64,000 nt of DNA from Micromonospora wenchangensis. GTDB taxonomy: Bacteria > Actinomycetota > Actinomycetes > Mycobacteriales > Micromonosporaceae. The notes beneath the pieces are model-generated. The model had not been told where the DNA came from and made no database searches. It saw nothing but the letters and a program-made list of their open reading frames with translations. Shown in pieces: positions 49,501-57,300 of the stretch; within the stretch, counting starts at the first letter, position 1, and every line of letters starts with the position of its first letter. The stretch spans positions 1 to 64,000 of the forward strand of contig NZ_MZMV01000037.1 of assembly GCF_002210435.1 (NCBI RefSeq). The letters run 5' to 3'. The translations under genes were made by a program, and so were the position numbers.

Positions 49501-50185
49501 TGATCCACCCGGTGTGCGCGCCGGACAGGTGCGGCACGGCCCGGTTCTGCGGGTAGGGCGCAGGCCCCTCCAGCGGCCCCGCCCCGGCTCCGGGGAGGCT
49601 GGTGTCGACCGGCAGGAACAGGTCCCCGGCCGGGCCGGTGGGGAGCTGGTTGATGAACTTGATCCGGACCGGCCGGCCCCGCCGGGCCATGATCAGCGGC
49701 CCGAGGTGGTAGGGCCGTTCCGGTGGGGTGACGGTGTTGTGGCCGTTCGGGTCGGTGCCCAGGTTGAGCTGGCGGTAGCCGCGCAGCCGGGTGGTGGGCA
49801 GGTCCCGGTGCAGCCGCTGGGTGTACTCGGCCAGCCCGATCTCGTAGTAGTCGCAGCCCGGCCAGCTCACCGTGTCGGGGGTGGCGACCGGCAGGTGTCC
49901 GCCCAGCTCGGTGCGGCCCGCCGGGCCGGGCAGCGGCAGCGCGTCGACGAACTTGCGCAGGCCGGTGCCGGTGACCACCCGGCCCTGCGGGTCGCGTACG
50001 GGCAGCGGGCTGCCGGCGAAGTTGGGCACCGGGCCGAAGCAGCGCGGCACGGCGGCCGGGTCGAGGGTCGCCGGGGCGGGGTCGGGTTCGCCGGTGCGGG
50101 CGGCCGGCACGGTGGGCCGGTCGGGCCGGTGGAGGCGGACGACCCGGGTCGTCCAGTGCGGTCGCAGTCTGCGGAACAGGGTCAT
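46580..50185 (-). CDS. Multicopper oxidase-like protein with three FnIII domains, copper sites degenerate
   Basis: A 1201-residue protein. Residues about 50-890 have the cupredoxin layout of CotA-like multicopper oxidases. However, the copper ligand positions are changed: where CotA-type enzymes have HLHGGHTPWISDG, this has HLSGAHTGWISAG; where they have YHDHAxG it has LHDNTLG; the C-terminal HxxHxH and HCH motifs are absent (THPVRFDGC stands in that region). Three fibronectin III domains fill about 905-1201, with TYHYRIRAENAAG and TYYYRVRTTYLG as examples. No signal peptide is seen in MTLFRRLRPHWTTRVV. GGGGAG precedes ATG 50185. It may be a binding or structural protein rather than an oxidase. 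Confidence 0.85.
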   Translation of the reverse strand: MTLFRRLRPHWTTRVVRLHRPDRPTVPAARTGEPDPAPATLDPAAVPRCFGPVPNFAGSPLPVRDPQGRVVTGTGLRKFVDALPLPGPAGRTELGGHLPVATPDTVSWPGCDYYEIGLAEYTQRLHRDLPTTRLRGYRQLNLGTDPNGHNTVTPPERPYHLGPLIMARRGRPVRIKFINQLPTGPAGDLFLPVDTSLPGAGAGPLEGPAPYPQNRAVPHLSGAHTGWISAGNPWQWVTPAGEITPYPTGPGLTHVPDMPPPGAGATTLYYPNAQSGRLMCLHDNTLGLSRLTVLSGQFALYLLTDPVEEELTADGVLPADQVPLVIQDRTFVPDDAQLAAEDPTWDRDRWGTRGNLWHPHVYQPRQDPYRDCGRNPTGRWDYGPWLPGVDGGDGPRVGPVDNPHHDPVAAPQEPPQAPGVPHPSAVPDAYGDTMLVNGVAYPYLRVRPTAYRFRIVNGCADRSVNLQLYRARSDGPMWQADGSLADADAGEVPMVDAVRAPGRPADWPTDGRDGGVPDPAAAGPPMIQIGNECGLLPAPVVLPNRPVGYRYDRRDPTVLNVDSAALLLAPGERADVIVDFSTLPPGATVLLYNDCPAPLPGFDPRYDRHTAAGDQRAEGGGPGTLPGYGPNTRTVLQFRVAGTPGRRYDLDRLVERLPAAYAAAQRPPVVPHPVYDRAFGTTTGRATVASAQATSLTFTPPGGTAPVTLPIQVKTVGTVFEPEYGRRAGRLGVPHPGAGPLGPVSLPLGPTDPATEILVAADPTVGPADPADGIQVWRISGTGRQTHPVRFDGCDVQVVNRIGGDGTVRAPDGGERGWKQTVRVNPAEDVVVALRPEVPPLPFKVADSVRLLDPTRPAGVRLDATGVSPCDGRPAIVVNQQVNLGWEFRWVSGAAGLRDLGMSRPLVLRVSPRAPTGLTATPVPGSATALPAIALAWTGNGSRPAATGHLLQRATDAGFTAGLTTITVAATATRYTDASITPGVTYHYRIRAENAAGCSAWSNSSPASVRLPAPGGLAATVPPAAPLRVALRWINRSFATGLDVQRATNPTFTSGPGTTAVPVADHHLDPAVAPDTTYYYRVRTTYLGAASPWSTVATVTTPPVPELPTGVAATVGVPAPDTATVSLSWAAGTPAGPGAGFVVQRAVDPAFDREVASFTVTGRSFTNTGLARGVTYHYRVRAFNVVGSSPWTDPLPVHTPD

Positions 50186-50337
50186 GGCTCTCCCCGGGCA
50201 CGGGGACCCGCCGCCCCCACCCCGGCGTGGTGGGCGGTCGCGTCCGATGGTCACGAACGGTGAGCACTCCACCGCAGCATGCGACGTCGGCGGCCGGATA
50301 GGAATTACCCATTCGTCCGTGTCTGCGGGTTGTCCCG

Positions 50338-51168
50338 TCAGGCGGGAGGTGTTCCCGGGCCGGCCGGCGGTGGGGCCGGCTGACAGGTCGGGCACCAGTA
50401 GGTGACCCGTTCGCCCAGGTCCTCCTTGGCGATGGCGGTGCCGCAGCGGCGGCACGGCTGGGCCCGCCGGCCGTAGACGTAGCTGGTCTGGCCCCGGCGC
50501 AGCGAACCGGTGGTGCTCTGGGTCCACCGGCCCCGGTTGGCGGCCAGCAGCCGCTGGGCCAGGGCCACCGTGCCGGGCAGGTCGGGCACCGCGCCGACCG
50601 GCGTCCACGGCGAGATTCCGCGCAGGAACAGCAGCTCGCACTTGTAGAGGTTGCCCACCCCGGCCAGGTTGCGCTGGTCGAGCAGCGCCTCGCCGATGGT
50701 CACCCCGGGGGCGGCGGCCAGCCGGCGGACCGCCTCGGCCGGGTCCCAGTCCGCGCCGAGCAGGTCGGGGCCGAGGTGCCCGAGCAGGCGCTCCTCCCCG
50801 GCGGTGGGCAGCAGGGCCAGCTCGTGCAGGTGGTAGCCGACGGCCACCGCCTCCGCGCTGCGCAGCACCGCCCGGATCAGGTGCGCCGGCCGGGCCGTCC
50901 AGCGTTCCCCCAGGGCGTACGCCCGCCAGACGCCGTCCATCCGCAGGTGGGAGTGCAGCGTCCAGGCGGTGGTCGACGTGACCGGGGCCGGTGCGGTCAG
51001 CCGCAGCAGCAGGTGCTTGCCCCGGCTGGCCGACTCGGTCACCGTCCAGCCGGTCAGGTCGGTGGTGGCCAGCGCGGGCACCCGGAAGTCGCTGCCGGTG
51101 AGTCGCGCGCCGGCGAGCGCGCGGTGCAGGACGCGGGCGGTGTTCCAGACGGTGTCTCCCTCGGGCAC
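50338..51168 (-). CDS. nei: Fpg/Nei family DNA glycosylase
   Basis: A 276-residue base-excision repair enzyme that removes oxidised bases and nicks abasic sites. The catalytic Pro2-Glu3 appears in VPEGDTVWNTARVLHRAL; the H2TH region is TIGEALLDQRNLAGVGNLYKCE without the first residues; the zinc finger at the C-terminus uses CRRCGTAIAKEDLGE and YWCPTC. The sequence is of the Nei2-like actinobacterial type. GTG 51168 begins at the catalytic Pro, as required for this family, and GAGGGAGA lies 8 nt upstream. Confidence 0.93.
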   Translation of the reverse strand: MPEGDTVWNTARVLHRALAGARLTGSDFRVPALATTDLTGWTVTESASRGKHLLLRLTAPAPVTSTTAWTLHSHLRMDGVWRAYALGERWTARPAHLIRAVLRSAEAVAVGYHLHELALLPTAGEERLLGHLGPDLLGADWDPAEAVRRLAAAPGVTIGEALLDQRNLAGVGNLYKCELLFLRGISPWTPVGAVPDLPGTVALAQRLLAANRGRWTQSTTGSLRRGQTSYVYGRRAQPCRRCGTAIAKEDLGERVTYWCPTCQPAPPPAGPGTPPA

Positions 51169-51184
51169 CCCAGCATTCTCCCTC

Positions 51185-51277
51185 GTCCGAACAGGATTCG
51201 CATGTATCGCTATTTGTACCGTGCTTCCTGTCGATCTACGAAAAAATGCACTATAGGGGGGTCTTGAGGAGAATATT
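51185..51277 (+). promoter_or_regulatory. AT-rich promoter region of the secreted SH3 protein
   Basis: An island of low GC (CATGTATCGCTATTTGTACC, then GAAAAAATGCACTATAGG) lies between the divergent nei and SH3-protein genes. CTATAGG near 51250 may be a -10 box. A GAGGAG (51267-51272) is the ribosome binding site for ATG 51278. Confidence 0.4.
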
Positions 51278-52561
51278 ATGGCCTTTGGCCCTTGTCGTCC
51301 CCCGTCGTCCCTGTTGGCCGCCCTGCTGACCCTGACCCTGGCCGGTGGTCTCGTGCCGACCGCCGCCACCGCCGCCGCACCCCGTACCCCCGGCCAGAGC
51401 ACCGGCCACGCCGCCGCCCCAGCCGCACCCGCTGCCGGGGAGCACTGGACCGTCGACCTCGCCGTGGCCGGCGGCGACGACGTCAACGTCCGCTTCGGTG
51501 CCGGCCGGCTGCGCCTCGCCGACCCGCACCCGACCCGGCGCACCCGGCCCGCAGCCCTGGGCGCGCCGATCGCCGAGGGGGTGCTGCTCGCCCCCGCGCG
51601 TACCCTCGCCGGCCCGGCCAACCGGGTCCGCGTCGACCTCACCGCCGAGGCGGCCACCGGCGCCACCGTCGGCGTCCAGGTGCGCGGCTGGCGGGCCACC
51701 GGCTGGACCGAGTGGCGGGAGGCCGGCACCGGGCCGGCCGTCTTCGACCGCCCGGTCACCCGGGTCCAGGCCCGGGTGCTGCTCACCACCCGCGACGCGC
51801 ACGCCGCCGCATCGGTACGCGCGGTGCGGCTCACCGCCGACAGCACCACCGCCGCCACCCCGGCCCCCACCGCCGCGCGCAGCTACCGGGTGTTCGCCAC
51901 CCGGGAGGGCGAGGTCGGCGGGGTCACCGCCAACGGGCGCACCATCCAACCCCGGGACCACTTCGTCGCCCTGCCGTCCCGACGCGGACTGTCCCCGATC
52001 GACACCGGGGACTACACCGTGCGGGTCTGCACCACCAGCGGCAGCCGCTGCGAGTACGCCCCCGTCTGGGACGTCGGCCCGTGGAACACCCGCGACGACT
52101 ACTGGAACCCCGCCGCCGTCCGGGAGAACTGGAAGGACCTGCCGCAGGGGCGACCCGAGGCACAGGCCGCCTACCAGTACGGCTACAACGGCGGCAAGGA
52201 TCAGTTCGGGCGTACCGTGCTCAACCCGGCCGGCATCGACCTCGCCGACGGCACCTTCTGGGACGGCCTGCTGCTCACCGACAACGCCTGGGTCGACGTG
52301 ACGTACCTGTGGACCGGCGGCGGCCCGCGCGGCGTGATCGGCTCCGGGCCGCTCAACGTCCGCACCGGCCCCGGCACCTCGTACCCGGTGCGGGGGCTCG
52401 CCGCCACGCACGCCAACGTGCCCGTCCAGTGTTACGTCACCGGGCAGACGGTCACCGGGACGTACCGGACCACCAACCGGTGGAACCGGCTGGCCGGCGG
52501 CCAGTACGTCAGCCACGCGTACGTGTCCACGGTGTACGGCGGCACCGTGTCCCGCTGCTGA
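51278..52561 (+). CDS. Secreted protein with C-terminal SH3 domain
   Basis: A 427-residue exported protein: signal peptide residues 1-33 (LLAALLTLTLAGGLVPTAAT), a beta-rich domain (about 55-190, VNVRFGAGRLRLADP ... GWRATGWTEWREAG), a conserved actinomycete block (about 205-340) with VFATREGEVGGVTANGRTIQ and APVWDVGPWNTRDDYWN, and a bacterial SH3 domain (about 350-427) with GPLNVRTGPGTSYPVRGL. SH3 domains of this type bind cell wall peptides. The middle block resembles proteins in Streptomyces that look like double-psi beta-barrels. No catalytic site assigned. Probably a wall-associated protein. Confidence 0.85.
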   Translation: MAFGPCRPPSSLLAALLTLTLAGGLVPTAATAAAPRTPGQSTGHAAAPAAPAAGEHWTVDLAVAGGDDVNVRFGAGRLRLADPHPTRRTRPAALGAPIAEGVLLAPARTLAGPANRVRVDLTAEAATGATVGVQVRGWRATGWTEWREAGTGPAVFDRPVTRVQARVLLTTRDAHAAASVRAVRLTADSTTAATPAPTAARSYRVFATREGEVGGVTANGRTIQPRDHFVALPSRRGLSPIDTGDYTVRVCTTSGSRCEYAPVWDVGPWNTRDDYWNPAAVRENWKDLPQGRPEAQAAYQYGYNGGKDQFGRTVLNPAGIDLADGTFWDGLLLTDNAWVDVTYLWTGGGPRGVIGSGPLNVRTGPGTSYPVRGLAATHANVPVQCYVTGQTVTGTYRTTNRWNRLAGGQYVSHAYVSTVYGGTVSRC

Positions 52562-52603
52562 CCGGTCCGTCCCCCGACCCCGCCGGGCCGGGGGACGGAC
52601 CGG
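52562..52603. terminator. Bidirectional terminator
   Basis: A perfect 15-bp inverted repeat (52562-52576 and 52589-52603) directly after the SH3-protein stop and before the stop of the convergent CPCC gene. Confidence 0.75.
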
Positions 52604-52604
52604 C

Positions 52605-52865
52605 TCAGGGCCGCTCGTCCGGGCGGGGCGGGCGGACCATGTCCTGGTAGCGGGGGTGGCTGGCGCCGTACACGGCGAAGTTCAGCCGGGCGTGGGTGAG
52701 GCTCAGGTCACCATTGGGACCGCCCCGCACCACGTCGGCATCGGCGTCGCCCTGGCCGTCATCGGTCCAGAAACAGACCGGACAGGTGCCCCCACCCGTC
52801 CGGGACGCACAACAGGGACAGCCCACCGGAACCCACACTTCACCCACCGCAGCAGCATTCCACAC
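52605..52865 (-). CDS. CPCC-type cysteine-rich protein
   Basis: An 86-residue protein of the Cys_rich_CPCC family. It has CPCCASRTGGGTCPVCFWTD with four Cys in two CxxC-like pairs, then the family end VRGGPNGDLSLTHARLNFAV and FGAS-like YGASHPRYQDM. The cysteines probably bind zinc. The start is uncertain: GTG codons inside the first 12 residues would give a product closer to the family's usual N-terminus. Function unknown. In many bacteria such proteins sit among toxin-immunity or phage genes, though nothing of that kind is adjacent. Confidence 0.82.
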   Translation of the reverse strand: MWNAAAVGEVWVPVGCPCCASRTGGGTCPVCFWTDDGQGDADADVVRGGPNGDLSLTHARLNFAVYGASHPRYQDMVRPPRPDERP

Positions 52866-52889
52866 CGGACGCCTCGCAGGGAGCGCAGC

Positions 52890-53684
52890 TCACCCTCCGG
52901 GGCGTCCCCGCACCGTCACCGTGGCACCCGGGGCGACCCCGAGCAGGTCCACCGCCCGGCCACCGTTGCAGGCCACCGCGACCAGGCCGGCCGAGTCGAC
53001 GAGCACCACCAGTTCCCCGGCCGGCGCGTCGGCGAACGTCCCGCCCCGCACCGCCGGGTGGCCGTCGACCCGTACCGAGCCGGGCAACGCCGCCAGCAGG
53101 TCGGCCCCGGCGGCGAGCTGCACGTTGCCGAAGTGGTCCACGGTGAGCACCTCGGCGGTGAACCCGTCGGACTCCCGACGCAGCACCGGCGCGGGCAGGG
53201 TCACCAGGTCGGCCGGATCGACGGGCGGGCCCGCGTCGGCCGGCGGGTCGCCGAGCGCCAGCCGGGCCGCCACCGGGGCGAACACGTCCCGGCCGTGGAA
53301 GGTACCCGACACCTCCGCCGCCACCCACCCGGGCGAGGTCAACTCGACCGCCGCGGTGACCCCGCCCAACGCCTGCGCCGCCGCCGGCAGCAGCCCGTTG
53401 TCCGGCCCGACCAGCAGCCCGCCCGGTGTCACCAGGGCCACCCCGCGCCGGGCGGTGCCCACCCCCGGGTCCACCACCGCCACGTGCACCCCGTACGGCA
53501 GGTACGGCACCGCCTGGGCGAGCACCGCCGCACCCCGCCGGACGTCGCCCGCCGGCACCAGGTGGGTCACGTCGATCACCCGCGCGGCCGGGGCGATCCG
53601 GCCGATCACGCCGTGGCAGACGGCGACGAACCCGTCGGTGAGCCCGTAGTCGGTGGTCAGCGAGATCCAGGGGGTCGGGGTCAT
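52890..53684 (-). CDS. SAM hydroxide adenosyltransferase (DUF62 family)
   Basis: A 264-residue enzyme that hydrolyses S-adenosylmethionine to adenosine and methionine with hydroxide as nucleophile; it belongs to the same fold as fluorinase and chlorinase. The conserved Asp-Arg-His set is present in AVVDPGVGTARRGVAL and GTFHGRDVFAPVAARL, and the N-terminus ISLTTDYGLTDGFVAVCHGV is typical. The halogenase-specific loop is not apparent, so hydrolysis is more likely. ATG 53684 follows a TAGCCT box by 6 nt (leaderless). It is 24 nt downstream-coupled to the CPCC gene on the same strand. Confidence 0.9.
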   Translation of the reverse strand: MTPTPWISLTTDYGLTDGFVAVCHGVIGRIAPAARVIDVTHLVPAGDVRRGAAVLAQAVPYLPYGVHVAVVDPGVGTARRGVALVTPGGLLVGPDNGLLPAAAQALGGVTAAVELTSPGWVAAEVSGTFHGRDVFAPVAARLALGDPPADAGPPVDPADLVTLPAPVLRRESDGFTAEVLTVDHFGNVQLAAGADLLAALPGSVRVDGHPAVRGGTFADAPAGELVVLVDSAGLVAVACNGGRAVDLLGVAPGATVTVRGRPGG

Positions 53685-53690
53685 GCCGGC

Positions 53691-53696
53691 AGGCTA
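53691..53696 (-). promoter_or_regulatory. -10 box of the SAM hydroxide adenosyltransferase gene
   Basis: On the minus strand TAGCCT ends 6 nt before ATG 53684; leaderless layout. Confidence 0.5.
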
Positions 53697-53772
53697 GTGC
53701 CGTGACCGCCCTACCACTGACCGGACACCCCGATCGACCGACCGGCCGGTTCCGGGCGCGCACCCGGTTCGG

Positions 53773-53778
53773 CAGACT
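53773..53778 (+). promoter_or_regulatory. -10 box of the lipoprotein gene
   Basis: CAGACT ends 6 nt before GTG 53785 with no ribosome binding site. It is divergent from the TAGCCT box at 53691. Confidence 0.4.
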
Positions 53779-53784
53779 GCCGGG

Positions 53785-54330
53785 GTGACGAAACGCCTCC
53801 GCCTCCTGCCCGTGACCACCATCGTCCTGCTCGCGCTGGCCCTCGCCGGGTGCGGCGACGACCCCGGCGACGAGCGGGACGGCGGGGCGTGGGCCGACGG
53901 CCGGTCGAAGGCCCCCGCCACCAGCGAGGCGCCCCCGGCCGGCGGCGCGCCGAAGGCCGCGAAGCCGGGCAGCACCCCCCGGGAGAGCCCCTCCACCCCG
54001 CCGTTCGTGCGGCCGACCAAGGAGACCAGCGCCCCCGCCGCCCGCAAGGTGGTCGACGCGTTCAAGGCCGCCGGCCTCAAGGTGCCCGACCCGCGGGACC
54101 GCTCCAAGGACTGCGGCCCCAACGGTACGGGTGTCGGCTGCGCCCAACTGATGGTCACCGACGCCGTCGCCGTGTACGTCTTCCCCGACGAGGCGAGCGC
54201 CACCAACCAGACCGACGTGTGGGGGGCCAAGGCGTACCGGGCCGGTGCGGTGGTGCTCAACTACCTGGGCACCCGGACCAGCGCCGCCGAGCAGAAGCGC
54301 TACAACGACGTCCTGGCGAAGCTCGGCTGA
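53785..54330 (+). CDS. Lipoprotein of unknown function
   Basis: A 181-residue lipoprotein. The signal ends in the lipobox LALAGC at residue 23 (MTKRLRLLPVTTIVLLALAL then AGC). A disordered linker rich in Pro/Ala/Thr/Lys follows to about residue 85, and the folded part (86-181) contains a helix KVVDAFKAAGLKVPDP, a Cys pair KDCGPNG and VGCAQLMVT likely to be disulfide-bonded, and AVAVYVFPDEASA. It is anchored outside the membrane. No named family. Convergent with the lhr gene. Confidence 0.82.
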   Translation: MTKRLRLLPVTTIVLLALALAGCGDDPGDERDGGAWADGRSKAPATSEAPPAGGAPKAAKPGSTPRESPSTPPFVRPTKETSAPAARKVVDAFKAAGLKVPDPRDRSKDCGPNGTGVGCAQLMVTDAVAVYVFPDEASATNQTDVWGAKAYRAGAVVLNYLGTRTSAAEQKRYNDVLAKLG

Positions 54331-54396
54331 CCCCGCCCCGCTCCGGCCGCCGCCGGTCGGGGTGACCCGGCCGGCGACGCGGGGCGGCCCGCCCGG

Positions 54397-57300
54397 TCAG
54401 CCGCGCAGCCGCAGGCCCCGGGGGGTGGCGCGGAAACCGGCGGCGGTGAGTGCGTCGTGCAGCGGCGAGGAGTGCACCGCCCCGCCGTCGGCGCGTTCCA
54501 CCGACATCGCCCCCAACGCCCCGGAGTGCACCGCGTCGGCGAGCGCCTTGCCGGCGGCGGCCAACGCGTCGGCGTCGTCGGTGAAGGAGAGGATCGTCCG
54601 GCCGCCCCGCTCGACGTAGAGGGCCAGCTCGCCGCCGACCAGCACCACCACCGCCCCGGCCTTGCGCCCGGCCCGGTGCCCGCTGCCCGGGGCGGTGCCG
54701 TCACCGGAGTCGACGGCCCGCTCCGGCCAGGGCAGCGCCGCGCCGTACGGGTTGGCCGGGTCGGTGGCGGCGAGCACCGTGGTCGGCCCGTTGCCGCGCC
54801 CGGAGTCGGCGGGCTCGGCCAGCGCCCGCAACCGGTCCACCGCCCCGGGCACCGCGAACTGTGCCGCGCCCAGCCCCTCCACGAAGTAGCCGCGCCGGGC
54901 CGCGCCCCGTTCCTCCAGCGCGGCGAGCACCGGGTAGACGGCGGCGAACCCGCCCACCACCTGCTCGGCCACCACCGCGCCCCGGGTCACCACCCCGTGC
55001 CGGTCGAGCAGCAGGTCGGCCAGGGCGGCGGCCCGCCGGGTCGGGTCGGTGTCCCGCTCGGGCAGCCGCGACCAGCGCCCGGCGACCGTGGGCGGACCGC
55101 CCCGGCTGGGCAGCGCCACCCGACCCGGGCGGCGGTACCGGGTCCGGGGAGCCGCCGGGCGGGACCGGTGCGCCCCGCCCGCGCCGAGCGCCGCCCGCAG
55201 CGGGGCCAGGGTGTCGTTGGTGAGCCGCCCCGCCCAGACCAGATCCCAGATCGCCGCGCTCAGGGCGGCGTCGTCGGTGGAGCCCACCCGGTCGGCGAGC
55301 GAACGGAAGAACAGCGCCTGCCCGTCGGCGAGCGCGTCCAGCACGGCGTCGTGCAGCGGGGTGCCGGCGAAACCGTCGTCCGGCGGGGGGAGCAGCAGCG
55401 GCGCGACGTCCGCGTACGCCAGGGTGAGCCAGCCGTCGCCGCCGGAGATCGCCCCCGAGCCGGCCCAGACCACCTCCCCACCGGCGCACAGCTCGTCGAG
55501 CTGGGCGGGGGAGTAGTCGGCGACCCGGGCGGGCAGCACCAGCCGCTCCCACGCCGACGCCGGCACCGCCGTGCCCTGCAACTGCTCGACGGCGGCGGCC
55601 ACCGCCTCCACCCCGCGCGCCGACGAGCCGATCTGCTGCCAGCGCGGCAGGAAACCGGCCAGCACCCGGGGCGGCACCGGCTCGATCTCCCGGCGCAGCG
55701 CGGCGAGCGACCGGCGGCGCAGCATCCGCAGCACCTCGGCGTCACACCACTGGGTGCCGACGCTGTCCGGGGCGAACTCGCCGGAGACCACCCGCCCGGT
55801 CGCGGCGAGCCGGCGCAACGCCTGCTCCACCACGAACACCCCGAGCCCGAACCGGGCGGCACAGGTGGCGGCGGCGAACGGCCCGTGGGTGCGGGCGTAC
55901 CGGGCGACCAGGTCGCCGAGCGGGTCGGCCACCGGCGTCAGGTACGCCTCGGCCACCCCCACCGGCAGTGCCACCCCGAGCGCGTCGCGCAGCCGGGCCG
56001 CGTCCTCGATGCCCACCCAACGGTCCGCACCGGCGATCCGGACCGGCAGCACCCGGCGGGCCGCCGCCAGCTCGGTCAGCCACCCCTGCGGTACGCCCCG
56101 CTCGGAAAGCTCCGCCCCGGTCAGGTCACCGACGACCCGCAGCAGCTCGACCACGTCCTCGGCGTCGCGGGGACGACGCTGCTCGGTGCGCCAGCGCAAC
56201 TGCCGTTCGGTCTCGGCGAGCACCGCCGGATCGAGCAGCTCGCGCAGGTCGACCCGGCCGAGCAGCTCACCGAGCAGCGCCGAGTCCAGCGCCAGCGCGG
56301 CGGCCCGGCGCTCGGCCAGCGGGGCGTCCCCCTCGTAGAGGAACGCGCCGACGTAGCCGAAGAGCAGTGACCTGGCGAACGGCGAGGGGCGCTCGCTCTC
56401 GACCTCGACCAGGCGGACCTTCCGGCTGGCCAGGTCGCGCATCAGCTCGGCCAGGGCGGGCTGGTCGAAGACGTCCTGCAGGCACTCCCGGGCGGCCTCC
56501 AGGGTGACCGGGAAGTCGGCGTACTCGCGGGCCACGTCGAGGAGCTGGGCGGCGCGCTGGCGTTGCTGCCACAGCGGTTGCCGGCGGCGCGGGTCACGCC
56601 GGGGCAGCAGCAGCGAGCGGGCGGCGCACTCGCGGAACCGGGCGGCGAACAGCGCGGAGGTGCCCACCGAGTCCTCGACCAGCTGGGCGATCTCGTCGGG
56701 CTCGAACACCACCACGTCGGCCCCGGGCGGCTCGTCGGCCGTGTCCGGCAGTCGGACCACGATCCCGTCGTCGGACGGCATGACCTGGGCGTCCACCCCG
56801 TAGCGTTCGGCCAGCCGGCGACCGATCGCCAACGCCCACGGGCCGTTGACCCGGGCCCCGAGCACGCTGTGCACGGCGAGCCGCCAGTCGCCCAGCTCGT
56901 CGCGGAACCGCTCCACCAGCACGGTGCGGTCGTCGGGCAACGAGCGGGTGGCGGCCTGCTGTTCCCGCAGGTAGGCCATCAGGTTGTCGGCCGCCCAGTC
57001 GTCCAGGCCACCGGCGCGCAGCGCGTCGCGGGCGGTGGCGTCGTCCTGGCGCAGCAACGCCCGGACCCGGCTGCCGATGGCCCGGCCCAGCTCGACCGGC
57101 CGGCCCAGCTGGTCGCCCTTCCAGAAGGGCATCCGGGCCGCCTGGCCGGGCGCGGGGGAGACCAGCACCCGGTCGGGGGTGATCTCCTCGATCCGCCAGG
57201 ACGACGAGCCGAGCAGGAAGACGTCGCCGACCCGGGACTCGTAGACCATCTCCTCGTCCAGCTCACCGACCCGGGCGGCGCGTTCCGCCCCGGCCAGGAA

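Noticed and set aside
46580..50641. Longer start of the multicopper oxidase-like protein, up to 50641
   Set aside because: The extra 152 residues would run into the nei gene and its frame, and are low-complexity. ATG 50185 has a GGGGAG binding site.
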